Shown here one piece after another: positions 13,684 through 25,965 of a stretch of DNA of 64,000 nt. This DNA comes from Parelaphostrongylus tenuis (taxonomy: Eukaryota; Nematoda; Chromadorea; Rhabditida; Metastrongylidae): the NCBI GenBank assembly GCA_019055375.1, contig JAHQIW010007005.1:98312-162311 (forward strand), read 5' to 3'. A model generated the notes under the pieces. That model had not been told where the DNA came from. It saw only the letters and a list, made by a program, of their open reading frames with translations, and made no database searches. How positions within the stretch are numbered: the stretch's first letter is position 1; every line of letters begins with the position of its first letter. The position numbers were made by a program, and so were the translations under genes.

Positions 13684-15056
13684 ACTTGTAATCCAGAGTG
13701 TACCTTCATGTTCATTTGAAAATCACTTCATAATCATGCGTAGATCAATCTCGTGTGAATACATATTTATTTATAAAAACGCTAACAAAAGGCAAGTGCG
13801 ATTGAAGCAGGAACACAAATAGAAACCGGAGTTGGAGAGGACCACATCTGTGAGGCGCAGAGTGACCCTGACTCATTAGTGCAAACACAAAAGGTTGGCT
13901 ACAATGAGTGAACGAGATATAGAAATATTTGAGCAAAAATAACGAATCTCTGATGAGTCGAAACCAACATGAACATGGTATATCAACATCGACTGAACTT
14001 TAAGCATGTGCAGAACGTTAGGGAACTTCAAGCAAACTAAGGAGTCATGAAAAACTTCACTGGTGTAATATGGATGTCATCTCGTAGGAAATGCATTTTA
14101 TTCTCCGATAAGTCATTCTAGGACTTTGTGTGATTTCGGCGTCAAACACTTTTTTCCTGATATCATAATTTTAATGTAGAGCATCCTTCAGCGTACGCTT
14201 CTCTTCAACTTCCAGCTTTGATCAATTGAAAATTTCTAGTGCTCTAATTATAACAAGTCGTGAACTCACTGAAATTGAATGAATTCATTATTTTCGAAAA
14301 CAGAAATATATTTCCGCCGGTTTAAACTGTTCCAACGGCCAAGGTGAACTCTGCATGCGCGACATGGTATAACCATATTAGCATTGTCGCATGTATTACG
14401 GCTTTTTTTTTTGAAAAAAAAGTATCATATTCGTATTGAAAAGATCTGTTGGAGGTCCAATAGTTAGGTCTACGAGCAACTCTGCTTGGATATGAATATT
14501 AGTGATCTCGTCAAAGCAACTGGAAAAGTAAGCTCAATTCCTATAAAAGGTATGGATGTTTGCGAGTGTCCAATCCGAGACTAGTAACCAATGAGCGAAT
14601 GAGACTTCAGTGAGTGAAAATTCATTGGGCGGAGAATAATCGTCTGGCAGCACTAAACAGCGTCCAGCAGTCATTCCGCTGGCGCAAAGGTAAACAATAA
14701 AAAAATGACCACCGTGTTCTTCTGTGCTTTTTCAATGTCGCTAAAGCCGACGTTTATTGACATAGATAGTGTGACATAACCAGAAACTACTTAGAAAAAA
14801 CCTTATGTAATAAGCTAAAGTTGAACTGAAACTTACTTGGGCGAAATTAGGTAGCATAAAACTCTCGAAAACGCCTTACTCAAAAAGGCACAATAAAACG
14901 CTTTTGGTACCAAAACTACCAAGAACTCGTAAAGGCAAGTATAGATGCATCACTCGATATCACTGCACTACAATATAATATCATTACGTAGAAATTACTA
15001 CATCATCTTTCAAGAGAGCTTAAAATCTTAGGGAACACATGGGTGCTGTAAAAGCA
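13684..15056. other. Intergenic region between phosphopantetheinyl transferase and astacin genes
   Basis: About 1.4 kb separates the two minus-strand genes. It should contain the astacin promoter and the 3' UTR of the upstream gene, but no signal is recognisable. Too wide for a typical nematode operon spacing. Confidence 0.5.
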
Positions 15057-18000
15057 TTAGAATGCCTTCCTCGGCCTTTCAATGAACTCCTCATAGGCAG
15101 CTGATGCATTATCTGGAAGAGGATTCAGAATGGTAGCGTGCTCCAGCAAACTTCCTAACGACACCTAAACACTTGCTTTAGAAGAAAAAAATGTAACGTA
15201 GCATTGGTGGGATGAATTTATATGTTTTACCTTCGAAAAGAATATCTTTGCCTCCGGATCCTTCATGAACATGCAGCATCGAGGTACCGCTTTCTCAAAA
15301 AAAAAAAACGCTCAGCTCAGTAAAAATGAATCACCAAGTGTATAAACACTTCTCAATGGAACAAAGTGAAACGATCTGCACAATAGAATGTTTGTTAGAA
15401 TTTTGTCAGAATTCAGAAAAGTAAACAAATCACTACAAGACGACCGAATAATAAAGGTATGCAACCCATCCACGTCGCGTTTTTTTAAGTGTATTTGCAA
15501 AGGATTTACGGTTTTTCTCTCACTGTCAAAGTATACAAATTGGTTTTTTTGCAACCCATGTTCCAAAAGAATTTCATGCGCTTTCGACGTTATTGTAGTT
15601 ATTTTAAAGCACAAAAATTGGCAAAACATTTTAGCCCTTCCGCTTTCATGAGATTTCAAATTGTTCCTATTTTTTCACACAATTAGTCATGAAAATTCTG
15701 TTGCGTGGATTCCAAAACTTCTTAAATCTGATTCGTTTCCTCGAACTTGTCCTTTGCAAGCTCCCCAAACATTTCGCTTGTTGTGTCGACTGCTCCATGA
15801 AGATATTGTCTTCCCATGAAAGACGTAGAATGTTGGTCGGGCAAATCTTGTAATCTCGGAGGAAACCGAGCTAGTCGCTTCGTATCGCGCTCGTTCATTG
15901 ACTACAAGTGTTCGGAAAGGGGAGTGAATCTAGCACTTTACTTATAACTTTCCATCCTGATATCCTATCTCTAACCACTGCGCTACCTCGACTCCAATGC
16001 TACATTACCGAATATATTCGATATCAGCGATTTTTGTGCGGAATCAAACATGAATGTAAATTCGAGAAAATTCTTCGCAACGTTTTTAGGGCCATAGAAG
16101 CTTTACCGTTCAATGCAATGTTGGCTCTGAACGACTCATTATGAAGGTACGAGTCTTGAAGATCAAAGTAGGAAAAACCTTCTCGTCACCATCGATGAGC
16201 ACTCTAAGGACATTGAATGAAGCAGAGCCATGTACAACGATTGTAAAGATTGTGGGGAAATAACGCGTATGTTTAGGAGCAACTTTGACACTAAAAACAT
16301 ATACCTCGTAGCCAAAATTTTTAGATTCTCTTGTTCTTGGCCTTTTTTTGAACAGGTACGACCAAAATTACACATTTGACAATAGAAAGCGAAAAAATTT
16401 TACTACAGCTTAGTCGTAATCGCCGTCGTTGATCGTGATCATTGTTGAGTTTGAAACTACCAGCTAGATAAGTCACAAGTGATTATTACTGGATGACAAT
16501 CGTATATTTATGCCAAAACTAGGCGGTTGACGATTTTTGTTAGCTCACCGTGGTTGCTGTTTTGTTTGCGCGCGATGGAATAAGCCTAACACGCACGCAT
16601 CTATCAAAAACGTGAGTTCAAAGGAAAAAAAACTCCTCTCTCTCTCTTAAATACAATCTCCCTGGAAAGGTGATTTCCCAGTTGATAAGTGAAGGTCAGA
16701 GTGAAAGCTTAACAATTACCGCTTCTCACATACATGTGCACTGGAAGGAGATGCAATAGTAGTTTCTTCAAGCCATTAAAAGGCTTTTCAAACCTTTTAA
16801 TTTTAAAATTTCAAATTTGGTCTTCTCCATCCACTTTCCAAACCATTATTAACCATCACTAATGTTTATCATGACCTGATTGATTGTTATTTACTCAAAA
16901 CAAAACTAGTAGGAGATTCGAATGACAATGTTGGAGCTATACGTTTTCTTTTTCTCCTAAATCATCAAAAAAATTTTAGTCATCTACCACGCATCAAAAT
17001 TACTTTAGATGATTCCTAATGAAGACAAAAACCAGAGCACTTATGTGGAGTTAAACACGATAACTACACCAAGGTGCACAGTAAGCTTGTAGTATCAAAC
17101 AAACCGTTTGCCAACGACACTGCCCACCCTTGTTATTAAGACGATGATAGGACAAGTAATTTTTCATTAAACAGGAACCTTTACAACCTCCAATATATTA
17201 TTGCTGATGTAAGATTGCAATTGGGTTTTCTTTATCACTTATATGATACATGATATTGGGAGCATCGTTCTGATCATAGTACTTGTGATGACACAGATCG
17301 ACCCTTTATTCTGTTTTTGTCTTAATCAATTTGGGAAGAGTAGGTTAAGGCAGAATAGATTTCATAGTTGAACAAATAGGCACACTGCATGGTACTTCTT
17401 ATCATATCCAGCACGTTTTGAGGTGCTACAGAGACTCCTCCTCTCGCACGTTCTTCCTTGCTTAAATCAAAGATTGAAGTTTACCAAGTGCACTTGTAAA
17501 CAAATGCACAAAGCTGAAGAATTTGAAATATTCATTCAATCAGAAACGAACACGCTTCCATCAAATTCCTTTTAAAAAGTACAAAAGGTAATTTCGTTCA
17601 AACGTTGTTTAAACCGGTTACCATCTCCTCTGAATAACTAACAAGAGTGATATGTTATGAATAAGTATCATCAGCATAACCAAGGACAACAAAGTGGTTT
17701 CCATCAACTTACAATCGTGTGAATGATTTTAGCGAGATAGTTTTGACTTGTTAAACCCGCTGTCCACGCCGATGATAACGATTTGCAGAAAGCGTAATCT
17801 TCTCCTTAGAAAGTGGTCACGTTCTGTGCCTAGACGTCCTTGTCACAGCTTGATATAGTGTTACAAGCGGTGATGATTGCCAAACTCAGCAATAGCTCAC
17901 AATCCTACATAAGTAACTATTTATGATCTACTCAATGATGTACAGTGATGTGCAAAACTTTTGCGTCAGCTGGAAGTCGAATCCACATTTTACCCCTATC

Positions 18001-21000
18001 CGGGGTCGCGTGCTCGAACCGTTGCACTACCCACAGCCTCTTCTGACACCACTACTTTCTATGGTTAGTTGGTTGAGGCTGGTGATAATGCTCATGTTCA
18101 CTATATAACAAGGCGACTCCTTATGTATGACAAGTGCTGAACAACAATTCCTCTTCGACTTCTTAAATGACGCCTAATTTGAAGTGCCTCCTCGGTTTTG
18201 GTCGGTCAATAAAATCGTGATCTAGCCTCCTAGCTTGGATAACTGAGCCTTCAATGGAAATTCCGATATCAATGAGGCTACGTTTTGAGTAAAAATTGTA
18301 GTTAAATCTTTCCAGATGTCCGTATTCTTACTACCCAATGCTACTATGTCGAGAGTAGCCCCGATAGAAGTAATCAAACATTCATTTGCTTTTTTGCGCG
18401 AAATCCACACAAGTAGAGCTTACCAAGCTATGCCATGTAAGTTTATTCAAGGTAGCCTATTGGTCTTTCGCGGTAGACGTTAAGCCTCATGTTGGACATG
18501 CCACCTAACCACTGCTCATGTGCTACCTGATCATTGGATTGAGATTATTCGCTGAATCAACAAGGGTATACGATCTGCTTGTTACGTTTGCATATCGATG
18601 ATTAGTCTTGGAAAAGAAAAACCATACGATCATATGAACGGATAAACATATTCAGCTTAATTTCAAACACACCAGCCCTGCTTTTGCCATTTGTGAGCTT
18701 CCCATGTAACATTAATGAATAGCAGCGTTTTGAGGCTAACATTATATTTTTGGAAAAAATGCACAGATACACTGAGCATTTCAAGTGATCCAACAGTACG
18801 ACATTTGCTCGCAATAATGGGAAAAACGCTTGAAACGTTAATCGTAAAGTAGGAGATACTGAAAAAAAAGCTATAAATAATCTATATGTGTGAGTACTTG
18901 CCTCTCTACAGACGGCTGCAGCATGTTGTCCATCAGCGAATGTCTCTTCGAAAATCCACTGATCTTGTAGTTTACCGTCCATTAAAACAGTTGTAGAGGT
19001 CAGAAAACATCCTAAATTTGTTCTACATACAGCATATTCGTCCTGTAGACGTTAATAACGGACGAGAACAAGAGAAGAATATTGGAAAATCTGCAGAGAG
19101 TGATTAATTATAGTGCACTGATAAACAGTTTTGTTAATTTTGCGCGTAGAGTATATGCATCTCATATTCGTTATAACACAGATTCCGTCAAACAACTGTG
19201 ACTATTTTATGAGTCGAAAGACGGGATTTGTTGAAAAAACACCTCGACATGCACTATTCTCCCTGATTAACACAACTCAAAAGTTAACTTTTTCAGCCGC
19301 AAAAAAGGTGCTCCACTGGCATCGTTTCGAGCCGACTCACTGAAAGTGGCAGGATACTGCCATAAAATGCATTCTTCAGCATAAGAAATGGCACTACTGA
19401 TTAACACAACCGCTTAATCCGTAAAATCCAGTAAAATATAAGTTGAAAAACAGATCTACTATCTATGCAAAATACTTCATGGGAGTTCTTCACTCATACT
19501 TGGATCGTCTGATTGAAACTGTCACCCATAAAAGATAACCAGTACCCGGATAGGATGAAACGTGGGTTCGATTCCCGCCTGAGGCCGTGTTTTTGTTCAC
19601 CACTCAATCTCTTAGTCATATAAGATAACCAGTACGTTAACTACATGATTAGCATAAATACCGTGACTGTACACAAACAAACAAGCGAAACAGCATCGCA
19701 AAGCTATCTGAAAACGTAATCACAGAAATAACGAGCTTATAAAACAGCCTATGAAATGCTATATTCACATCTTTACAACCACTTACTGATCTACTGCAGA
19801 AAGAACCCCTTGTTCTGGAAAATATTATCTATGCAATTCACTAATCTTTCCAATGATATTATACTTCAATATTATTTATTGTAGGACCATAAAAGCTGAA
19901 AAGATGAAGCCCTCGGCGTCGATCAGTTCCCAAGGAATTCACCATGCTCTCGTCTTCAATTTCTAGCTTCGTCTGAGGTGACTGAATGCATGCCCGGCTT
20001 TTATAATGACTTTCGGAGGCCTAACGATCAATCAACCGCCATCCCGGACAAGTGTGATACCAATTTACTGACCTTTGAGAGATGGAAGGCTTAGTGGGCC
20101 AAGAGTGCGAGATAGAACCATCGACAGTGTGTGCAACGCAGAGCATCTCTGATCACAGCGCCACATGCGCTCCTATTGTGGGACCGCACATATATCAAAT
20201 ACATTGCTTATGTGACAACCTTCGAAAATTTGACTATAGTCCAGAATATGATATAAACATCAAACTGCGTGAATAACACCATACAGACTCATCAAGTCGT
20301 CTAATGCCCCGTAGATTCACAACATTGCAACCATTTCAATGGTAGGGTCCGACTTAACTAACATAATGTTCTCTGCTAAGTAAAAACTAATGCTTTCAAT
20401 GCTTCTAAACTACACGTGAAAGCTTCCCAGATCGATACATTTATGAATCTTCTCTACCTCGTAAAATTCAGAACAAAAGACCATTAAATTTTAATGAATT
20501 TTTTGAAATGAGCACTCCTATTTTTGCGTTCCTTAGAATTCTTAGACTCAACCTAAATTACAAAAAAAAAACTGTTTCACACAATATGCCTGATAATCAT
20601 TTTTTGAGCGATGTATGTGGCCTGTTATAGGGCAACTTATAGAGCCCGATACACGTCTTTCGGTCTTGACAGCCTCGTTAGTCAGACAGTACCCTTCGTC
20701 TTTAGCAACACCTCTTAGAGTAACCCAACCTCTATGGAGAGTTGGCGCACACGAGCTTCTTACACGTGCTATCAAATGAAAATATTACTGAATGGACAGT
20801 GTTTTGAACTCAATTTCTTTTGGCACTGAAACTATAAATTCGCCTATAAACACACCGCATGCATGGTTAAAAAAATGACTATCAGCATATTGAAAGTTGA
20901 GCGTGGTCTCAAGAAAACACTCGGAACAGAAGGCATGTTTCACACAATGATTTCCAGTAATAGCGTGGAACAGAAACTTAACGGAATAGATTGGTTGTGC

Positions 21001-22844
21001 ACAACAATGACATTATATCTTCAGTAGCACAGTGGAAAATGCTGATGTTGATGTAACATTTTAACCAATTTTTTTTCACAAGCAACCTGCACCTAGATTT
21101 TGTAGTGTTCACTGACAATGCATTTGGAATTGGTTTTCTCGAAATGTTACAAGTAGTATAGAGTTGCTTTGTCAAAGAAGTAGAATGATTTTCTCGTGAA
21201 GCTCAATTAATCCATCGTTAAGTCCACCAAGACGTAAAAGGGTGAAAACTCATGATATCCTAGAATTTTATAGACACCCATTTTCCTGTATTCCTAATCA
21301 TTCCTAGAGAAAAAGTACCTAACTAAGGCAAAAAAAACGAAAGAATACAATAGTAAGGATTAAAGTAGGCTCAACAAAATTCCTTAAAAAAAAGTCTACG
21401 TACGCCTTTTTTGCAGCACAGATCGCTCTTTTTTACGGAAATTCATAGTAAAATATGAGTTTACATATGATACGAAATTATGCTTAGTGAGAGGCATGCG
21501 TACTTAGAAGCATGCGATATTTTCCAGCATTCTTAGAATTCACTTCACCTGGTCTGTATCGGTCGTTCATGTTCACTTTAAAATCAACTCTACTAAGATC
21601 ATCGAGAATACCATCGCCGGTCGCCTTAAGTATTGCCTCTTTCAGACACTGAAATATGAGTAAAAGATAATGAAACTGTCACTCTCGCATGGATTTATAG
21701 GAAAGCTAAACGTATCATAACTTCTTTAATTTAGCGAGAAAAGTTGCTAATAAAACTGTAGGTGTAGGCCGATAGAATGCTTTTGAGTCTTCCAATAGGT
21801 CTGATATATGCCATCTCTAGTAGCAGACGTACGCCTCGACTTTCTCGCAAGCCTCATCACTACCACATGCCTTTATCAGTGATCTATTCTTTGACTTGGA
21901 CTTATATATGTTCGGAGCCGCAGTCACTAGTTGTAGAACCAAAAGGTATGTGGTACTGATGAGGCTTGCGAGAAAGCCGAGGCGTACGTTCTGCTACTAG
22001 GGACACCATATACCTATTCGTCAGCGGTTGTTCCAGTACCTATAAACCTCTCAAAGAGTTTAGAACATTCTACGAGATTGTATTGAATTTTAAGCGAGAT
22101 CTCGAAATAGCCGAATGGAAGAAACTGCGGATAGTTCTAGTTTTTATATTAAGAAATTACTGAATTGTTCACGACGGTGCATCGATATCTAAAACAAATT
22201 TGCATCGTGAACACTAAACAATGCCCTCAGTTATCACTGCTCATTTAAAGGCCGATCAAAAGACAGAGATGATCCTACCCAATAACGATAGAACATTGTC
22301 ATTTTCATTGCTTCCGTCGGTTGACTCCTCATTATTCGTAGCTCTCCCGGTGATGCCGATTTTGCCATCGAATTAATGTACTCGTCAGCTGTTTTTTCCA
22401 GCACCTACAAGACATTTAGACATAAATAGTTTGATATAAAATAGAAAATATAAATGTCTTACGCTCTTTATCAAGACGCATAAAATCGACACCAACTCTG
22501 GATGTACAACTAGTTGCGAGACCAACATAATCACCCTAAAAACAGATTGATCCATTGGGGAGTTTTACAAAACCTATGGAATTAGAGTGAACCTGGTGGG
22601 TGATGTTCAAACTAAATTTTGTGCCTGGTGGATTAACGAGATACGGCTTGCCTTTGTCTGTTCGACCAAATTCGATCTCCGCCCACGGTGTACCTGTGAG
22701 CTAGAGGAGATATTAGTAGAACATTTTAGTATCTTCGCAGGTATCTAGACGAAAAAAAACTTATCTAAATGTTTAGTATTACTTACCATTTGAGTGGCGT
22801 GTCGCAGCAGTAATCGACCAATAATGCAATGCAAGACATCTTCC
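15057..22844 (-). CDS. AASDHPPT: 4'-phosphopantetheinyl transferase (AASDHPPT/Sfp type), 5' end missing
   Basis: Nine exons in gene order: 22787-22844, 22593-22700, 22463-22535, 22279-22388, 21549-21648, 18898-19011, 16179-16282, 15231-15293, 15057-15164; all phases agree and give 278 codons to a TAA stop. Family motifs are clear: GRTDKGKPY and ITHQGDY (substrate pocket), GVDFMR (magnesium-binding aspartate) and YWCLKEAILKATGDG (the WxxKEA signature). The family transfers phosphopantetheine from CoA to carrier proteins such as mitochondrial and cytosolic ACP. The human protein is about 309 residues, so roughly 40-50 N-terminal residues are missing here; exon 1 was not found upstream, where the sequence is damaged (24505-25965). 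The exons up to 18898 match the family well. The last three (from 16282) are assigned by frame continuity and expected total length. At the exon at 18898 a GC-AG donor (GCAAGT, 18902) competes with the GT donor used here. Confidence 0.85.
17965..18105. repeat. tRNA-like repeat, second family, with partial inverted copy
   Basis: Minus-strand tRNA-like order (T-arm complement GTCGAATCCACATTT, then box-A-like GTTGCACTACCC) is followed directly by a plus-strand fragment (TTAGTTGGTTGAGGC). The stems do not pair well enough for a tRNA gene. Confidence 0.4.
19905..20175 (-). repeat. tRNA-derived SINE
   Basis: Near full-length copy on the minus strand: 3' body near 19905-20070 and tRNA-like head ending at ACAGCGCCACATGCGCTCC. 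It lies in an intron of the phosphopantetheinyl transferase gene. Confidence 0.7.
21790..22012. repeat. Foldback element, family D
   Basis: About 80-bp arms: left TAGTAGCAGACGTACGCCTC ... CTCATCACTACCACATGCC, right GGTATGTGGTACTGATGAGG ... GCGTACGTTCTGCTACTAGG. Better preserved than the copy at 10150. It lies between two phosphopantetheinyl transferase exons. Confidence 0.75.
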
Positions 22845-24260
22845 CTTAAAAATCGTATTTAAGGAATATCTGAAAAATTTGCGGTCCAAAAATCATCACA
22901 TGTATTTGAGGCGAGCTGAACTACCCTTCAGGAGAAAGAAGTAACGAATAGCATGAGAAACTTGAACACGAAAAAGAAACAGCAAGTAGTCGCAATTCTA
23001 ATACTCGAATTGTGACAGCAAAGACTCGAATAATGCAAAGTCTTGTGCTTGTCAAGTTCTACATGACTACAAACAGTGAATTTCAACCCGGTGAGGAAAA
23101 ACCGCTGAATGCTCATTCGGAGAGCACTGAAAAGTGGGCACTTTTCCGTTATCCGCCCTTTGTTTCGACCCACTGAGAAAAACACGCTTTGTAATTTTTT
23201 TAGAGTTTCAGTAGACATTCGATAGCTGAAGTCACGAAAATTTTAATGATGTTCTTTACTTCTTGGGAAGACTTTTAGTGCGCTGTAACAGTGTAACAGT
23301 GAAAACAATAACTGTATTTCACACTCGAGCATATTTCGCCAGAAAAAGCTTTTCCTTCAGACTCATTGTAATCATTTGATAGCTTAAAAATATTTTGAAC
23401 GGCATACTTCTTTTTTCTAAACACATTCTTTGCTATCGTACGTAGATAAGATTCCGCAGCTCATGCAGCGATCCCGTCCACATGCGAAGCGGAGAATGCA
23501 CGATTCTCAACCCCAATCTTCTTCTGGCTCCTGCAGCGCAATAAGCAGTATTTCCAAAAAAAAAAGTATAATGTCGAAATTGTCAAGATTTAACCTATCG
23601 AATAATTACAAAAATTCAGAAGGAAAAACTCTGTCTAGTGAAAAATGCTTCAGCGTGAAACATAGTTTTGCTTAATAACGGCGCACTAAAAAGGCTTCCC
23701 AAGAAATAAAGTGCACCATTAAAATTGTTCTGATTTAAGCTATCGTATATCTACTAAAACTCTGAGCCTACGCAAAAAACGCGTTTTCTCGAAGAGGTCG
23801 AAGCAGAGTGTGGACAACGGAAATGATCCGAAAAGTGTAAGACGTACCGATGTTGTTTCTTTGCCGTATCATTGAAATCCGTTGGTGTGATACATTGCAC
23901 GGCTTTTCGATACAAATTTTCAAACTAGATGTAGTAAATTTAATTGGTTTTATCGATACAAATCAAAAACATCGACGAACCTCTTCACTTTCACATGTGC
24001 TCCTGATGCTAACTAACCAACGATTGCATCTGCATACGGATCTGAATAAATTTTAGTAAAGTCCACAAGAACCATAAAATTTCCGATCAGGAGACAGGTT
24101 TCCAATACCATTAAATAGTTGCTTAAACAAAATATCAAATCGAAATCGTCAAGCGTGCGTAGGTCTATCCGGAGAGAGATATAAACGATATAGTTCTCAG
24201 CCTATTGTGTATATTATAACATCTCATCACCGCTAAAGCCGCTCAAATAGGAACGAATAC
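22845..24260. other. Region upstream of the first recognised phosphopantetheinyl transferase exon
   Basis: The N-terminal exon should lie here or beyond. No frame with the expected Trp-rich start was found. A family A-like block occurs around 23250-23400. Confidence 0.4.
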
Positions 24261-24264
24261 TGAA

Positions 24265-24504
24265 AGCTCTCAACGTTGATCAAATCCTTGAAGTGTAGGC
24301 CATGCATTCGACTCTACTCGTAGCATGGTTTGAGGTGACTGAATGCATATCTGCCCTTGCAATAACTCAGTTGCCGACCGATGTATCAACTCAGTACTGC
24401 TATCCTTCTAGACAAGCGTGGACAGCAATTCACCAATCTCGGATGGATGGAAGGTTTGATGTTTTTGAGCGCGGGATCGAACTATCGACCATCGATTGAA
24501 TCGA
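24265..24504 (-). repeat. tRNA-derived SINE interrupted by the poly-C tract
   Basis: Minus-strand SINE body and T-arm region run normally up to ATCGATTGAATCGACC and then enter the C tract. The missing head reappears, corrupted, at 24972-25022. Confidence 0.75.
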
Positions 24505-24523
24505 CCCCCCCCCCCCCCCCCCC

Positions 24524-24603
<80 letters not shown>

Positions 24604-24650
24604 ACCCCCCCCCCCCCCCCACCCCCCACCCCCCCCCCCCCCCCCCCCCC

Positions 24651-24694
<44 letters not shown>

Positions 24695-24701
24695 CCCCGC
24701 C

Positions 24702-24751
<50 letters not shown>

Positions 24752-24846
24752 ACCCCCCCCCCCCACCCCCCCCACCCCACCCCCCCCCCCCCCCCCCCCC
24801 CCCCCCCCACCCCCCCCCACCCCCCCCCCCCCACCCCCCCCCCCCC

Positions 24847-24884
<38 letters not shown>

Positions 24885-24916
24885 ACCCCCCCCCCCCCCC
24901 CCCCCCCCCACCCCCC

Positions 24917-24954
<38 letters not shown>

Positions 24955-24971
24955 ACCCCCCCCCCCCCCCC
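24505..24971. repeat. 467-bp near-homopolymer C tract
   Basis: Almost pure C with scattered single A and two G. The long proline or glycine ORFs across it are composition artefacts, not proteins. Confidence 0.95.
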
Positions 24972-25022
24972 AGTGTGTGGTCGTCGCAGAACCCATCGTT
25001 AGTCGCACTGGCGCTCGTGGCG
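24972..25022 (-). repeat. Corrupted continuation of the SINE head
   Basis: GTGTGTGGTCGTCGCAGAAC followed by TTAGTCGCACTGGCGC matches, with many small differences, the head of other copies (GCAGAGCACCTCTAACCACTGCGCCACATGCGC order). It belongs to the element that stops at 24504. Confidence 0.6.
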
Positions 25023-25318
25023 TATTACCCCCGGCTCGGAGCGACGTGTTATAGTATAAGAGGATTACATAGTGAAAAGGCACTGTGTTCAATATTAAGG
25101 GGAGTTATTAGGACTAGTTTTACGGATAAAAATTGACGTGATAATGTTGTTAAACTGTGGATGTGACTTACTCAGCCTCATGGGAGACTGGGAACGTTGA
25201 GGTAGTGCTGTGCGGACGCTGAGTGTGCGGGACCACGGTATATATAAAGGTTGACCTTGAACGGCGTCCCGATCAAGATGAAAAGATTACTTTGTGCGCC
25301 ATCTCAGCGCTCGATAAT
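25023..25318. other. Unassigned sequence next to the C tract
   Basis: No match to other repeats in the window and no exon recognised. Its quality is suspect given both neighbours. Confidence 0.4.
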
Positions 25319-25965
25319 CATTCGTCATTGACACACATCGACACATACACAACACAGCAGCACAAACACTACCAACACACCCACACACACACACACACAC
25401 ACTCACACCAGCACCGACACACACACACACAGACACACACACCGCACACGCAACATGACCGGCAGCACATTACACACTACACACACAGCGCAGCAACGCA
25501 CTACTCACCACCCATACAAGGAACATATACACACAGACACCGTATTCACAAACCTGACACCCACATAAAACACTTACACGTATTACACATGCATCACCCA
25601 CACAACCACACGGGTCACATGCCGCTATCACATACATCACTGACAACACGACAGCGCTACAACGCACACACGACTCGACACCACGGTGAGCATGAATGCA
25701 TTGTACTACACAAAACCGGTATTTCAACACCGTACACACACTATATTTGAATACGACGTATACGACATTGCCATGTACACATACCATACATCACCACATA
25801 CACGTAAAACATACACGAGCCGGGACACACATGACACACACACATGGTCTGCACAATCGCACACGCACACAGACACACGTTAACGTTAGACATCGACACA
25901 TCGCATCAGTCCCCGTATCTACACCACATAACATGTAGCACATATACACACACGTCAAACAGTTT
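25319..25965. repeat. Degenerate CA/ACAC-rich low-complexity tract
   Basis: Dominated by CACACA with frequent irregular interruptions. ORFs rich in Thr and His across it are artefacts. Confidence 0.85.

Noticed and set aside
13684..15056. Operon between phosphopantetheinyl transferase and astacin
   Set aside because: The 1.4-kb gap is far larger than typical nematode operon spacing and no downstream trans-splice signature could be distinguished.
18222..18410. Helical-looking minus-strand ORF between phosphopantetheinyl transferase exons
   Set aside because: It ends in its own stop and cannot be joined in phase with the flanking exons.
24381..25136. Polyproline and polyglycine ORFs of up to 251 codons
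   Set aside because: They only read through the near-homopolymer C tract; open frames on both strands and in several phases show composition, not coding.
25223..25938. Thr/His-rich ORFs
   Set aside because: Produced by the CA-rich low-complexity tract.
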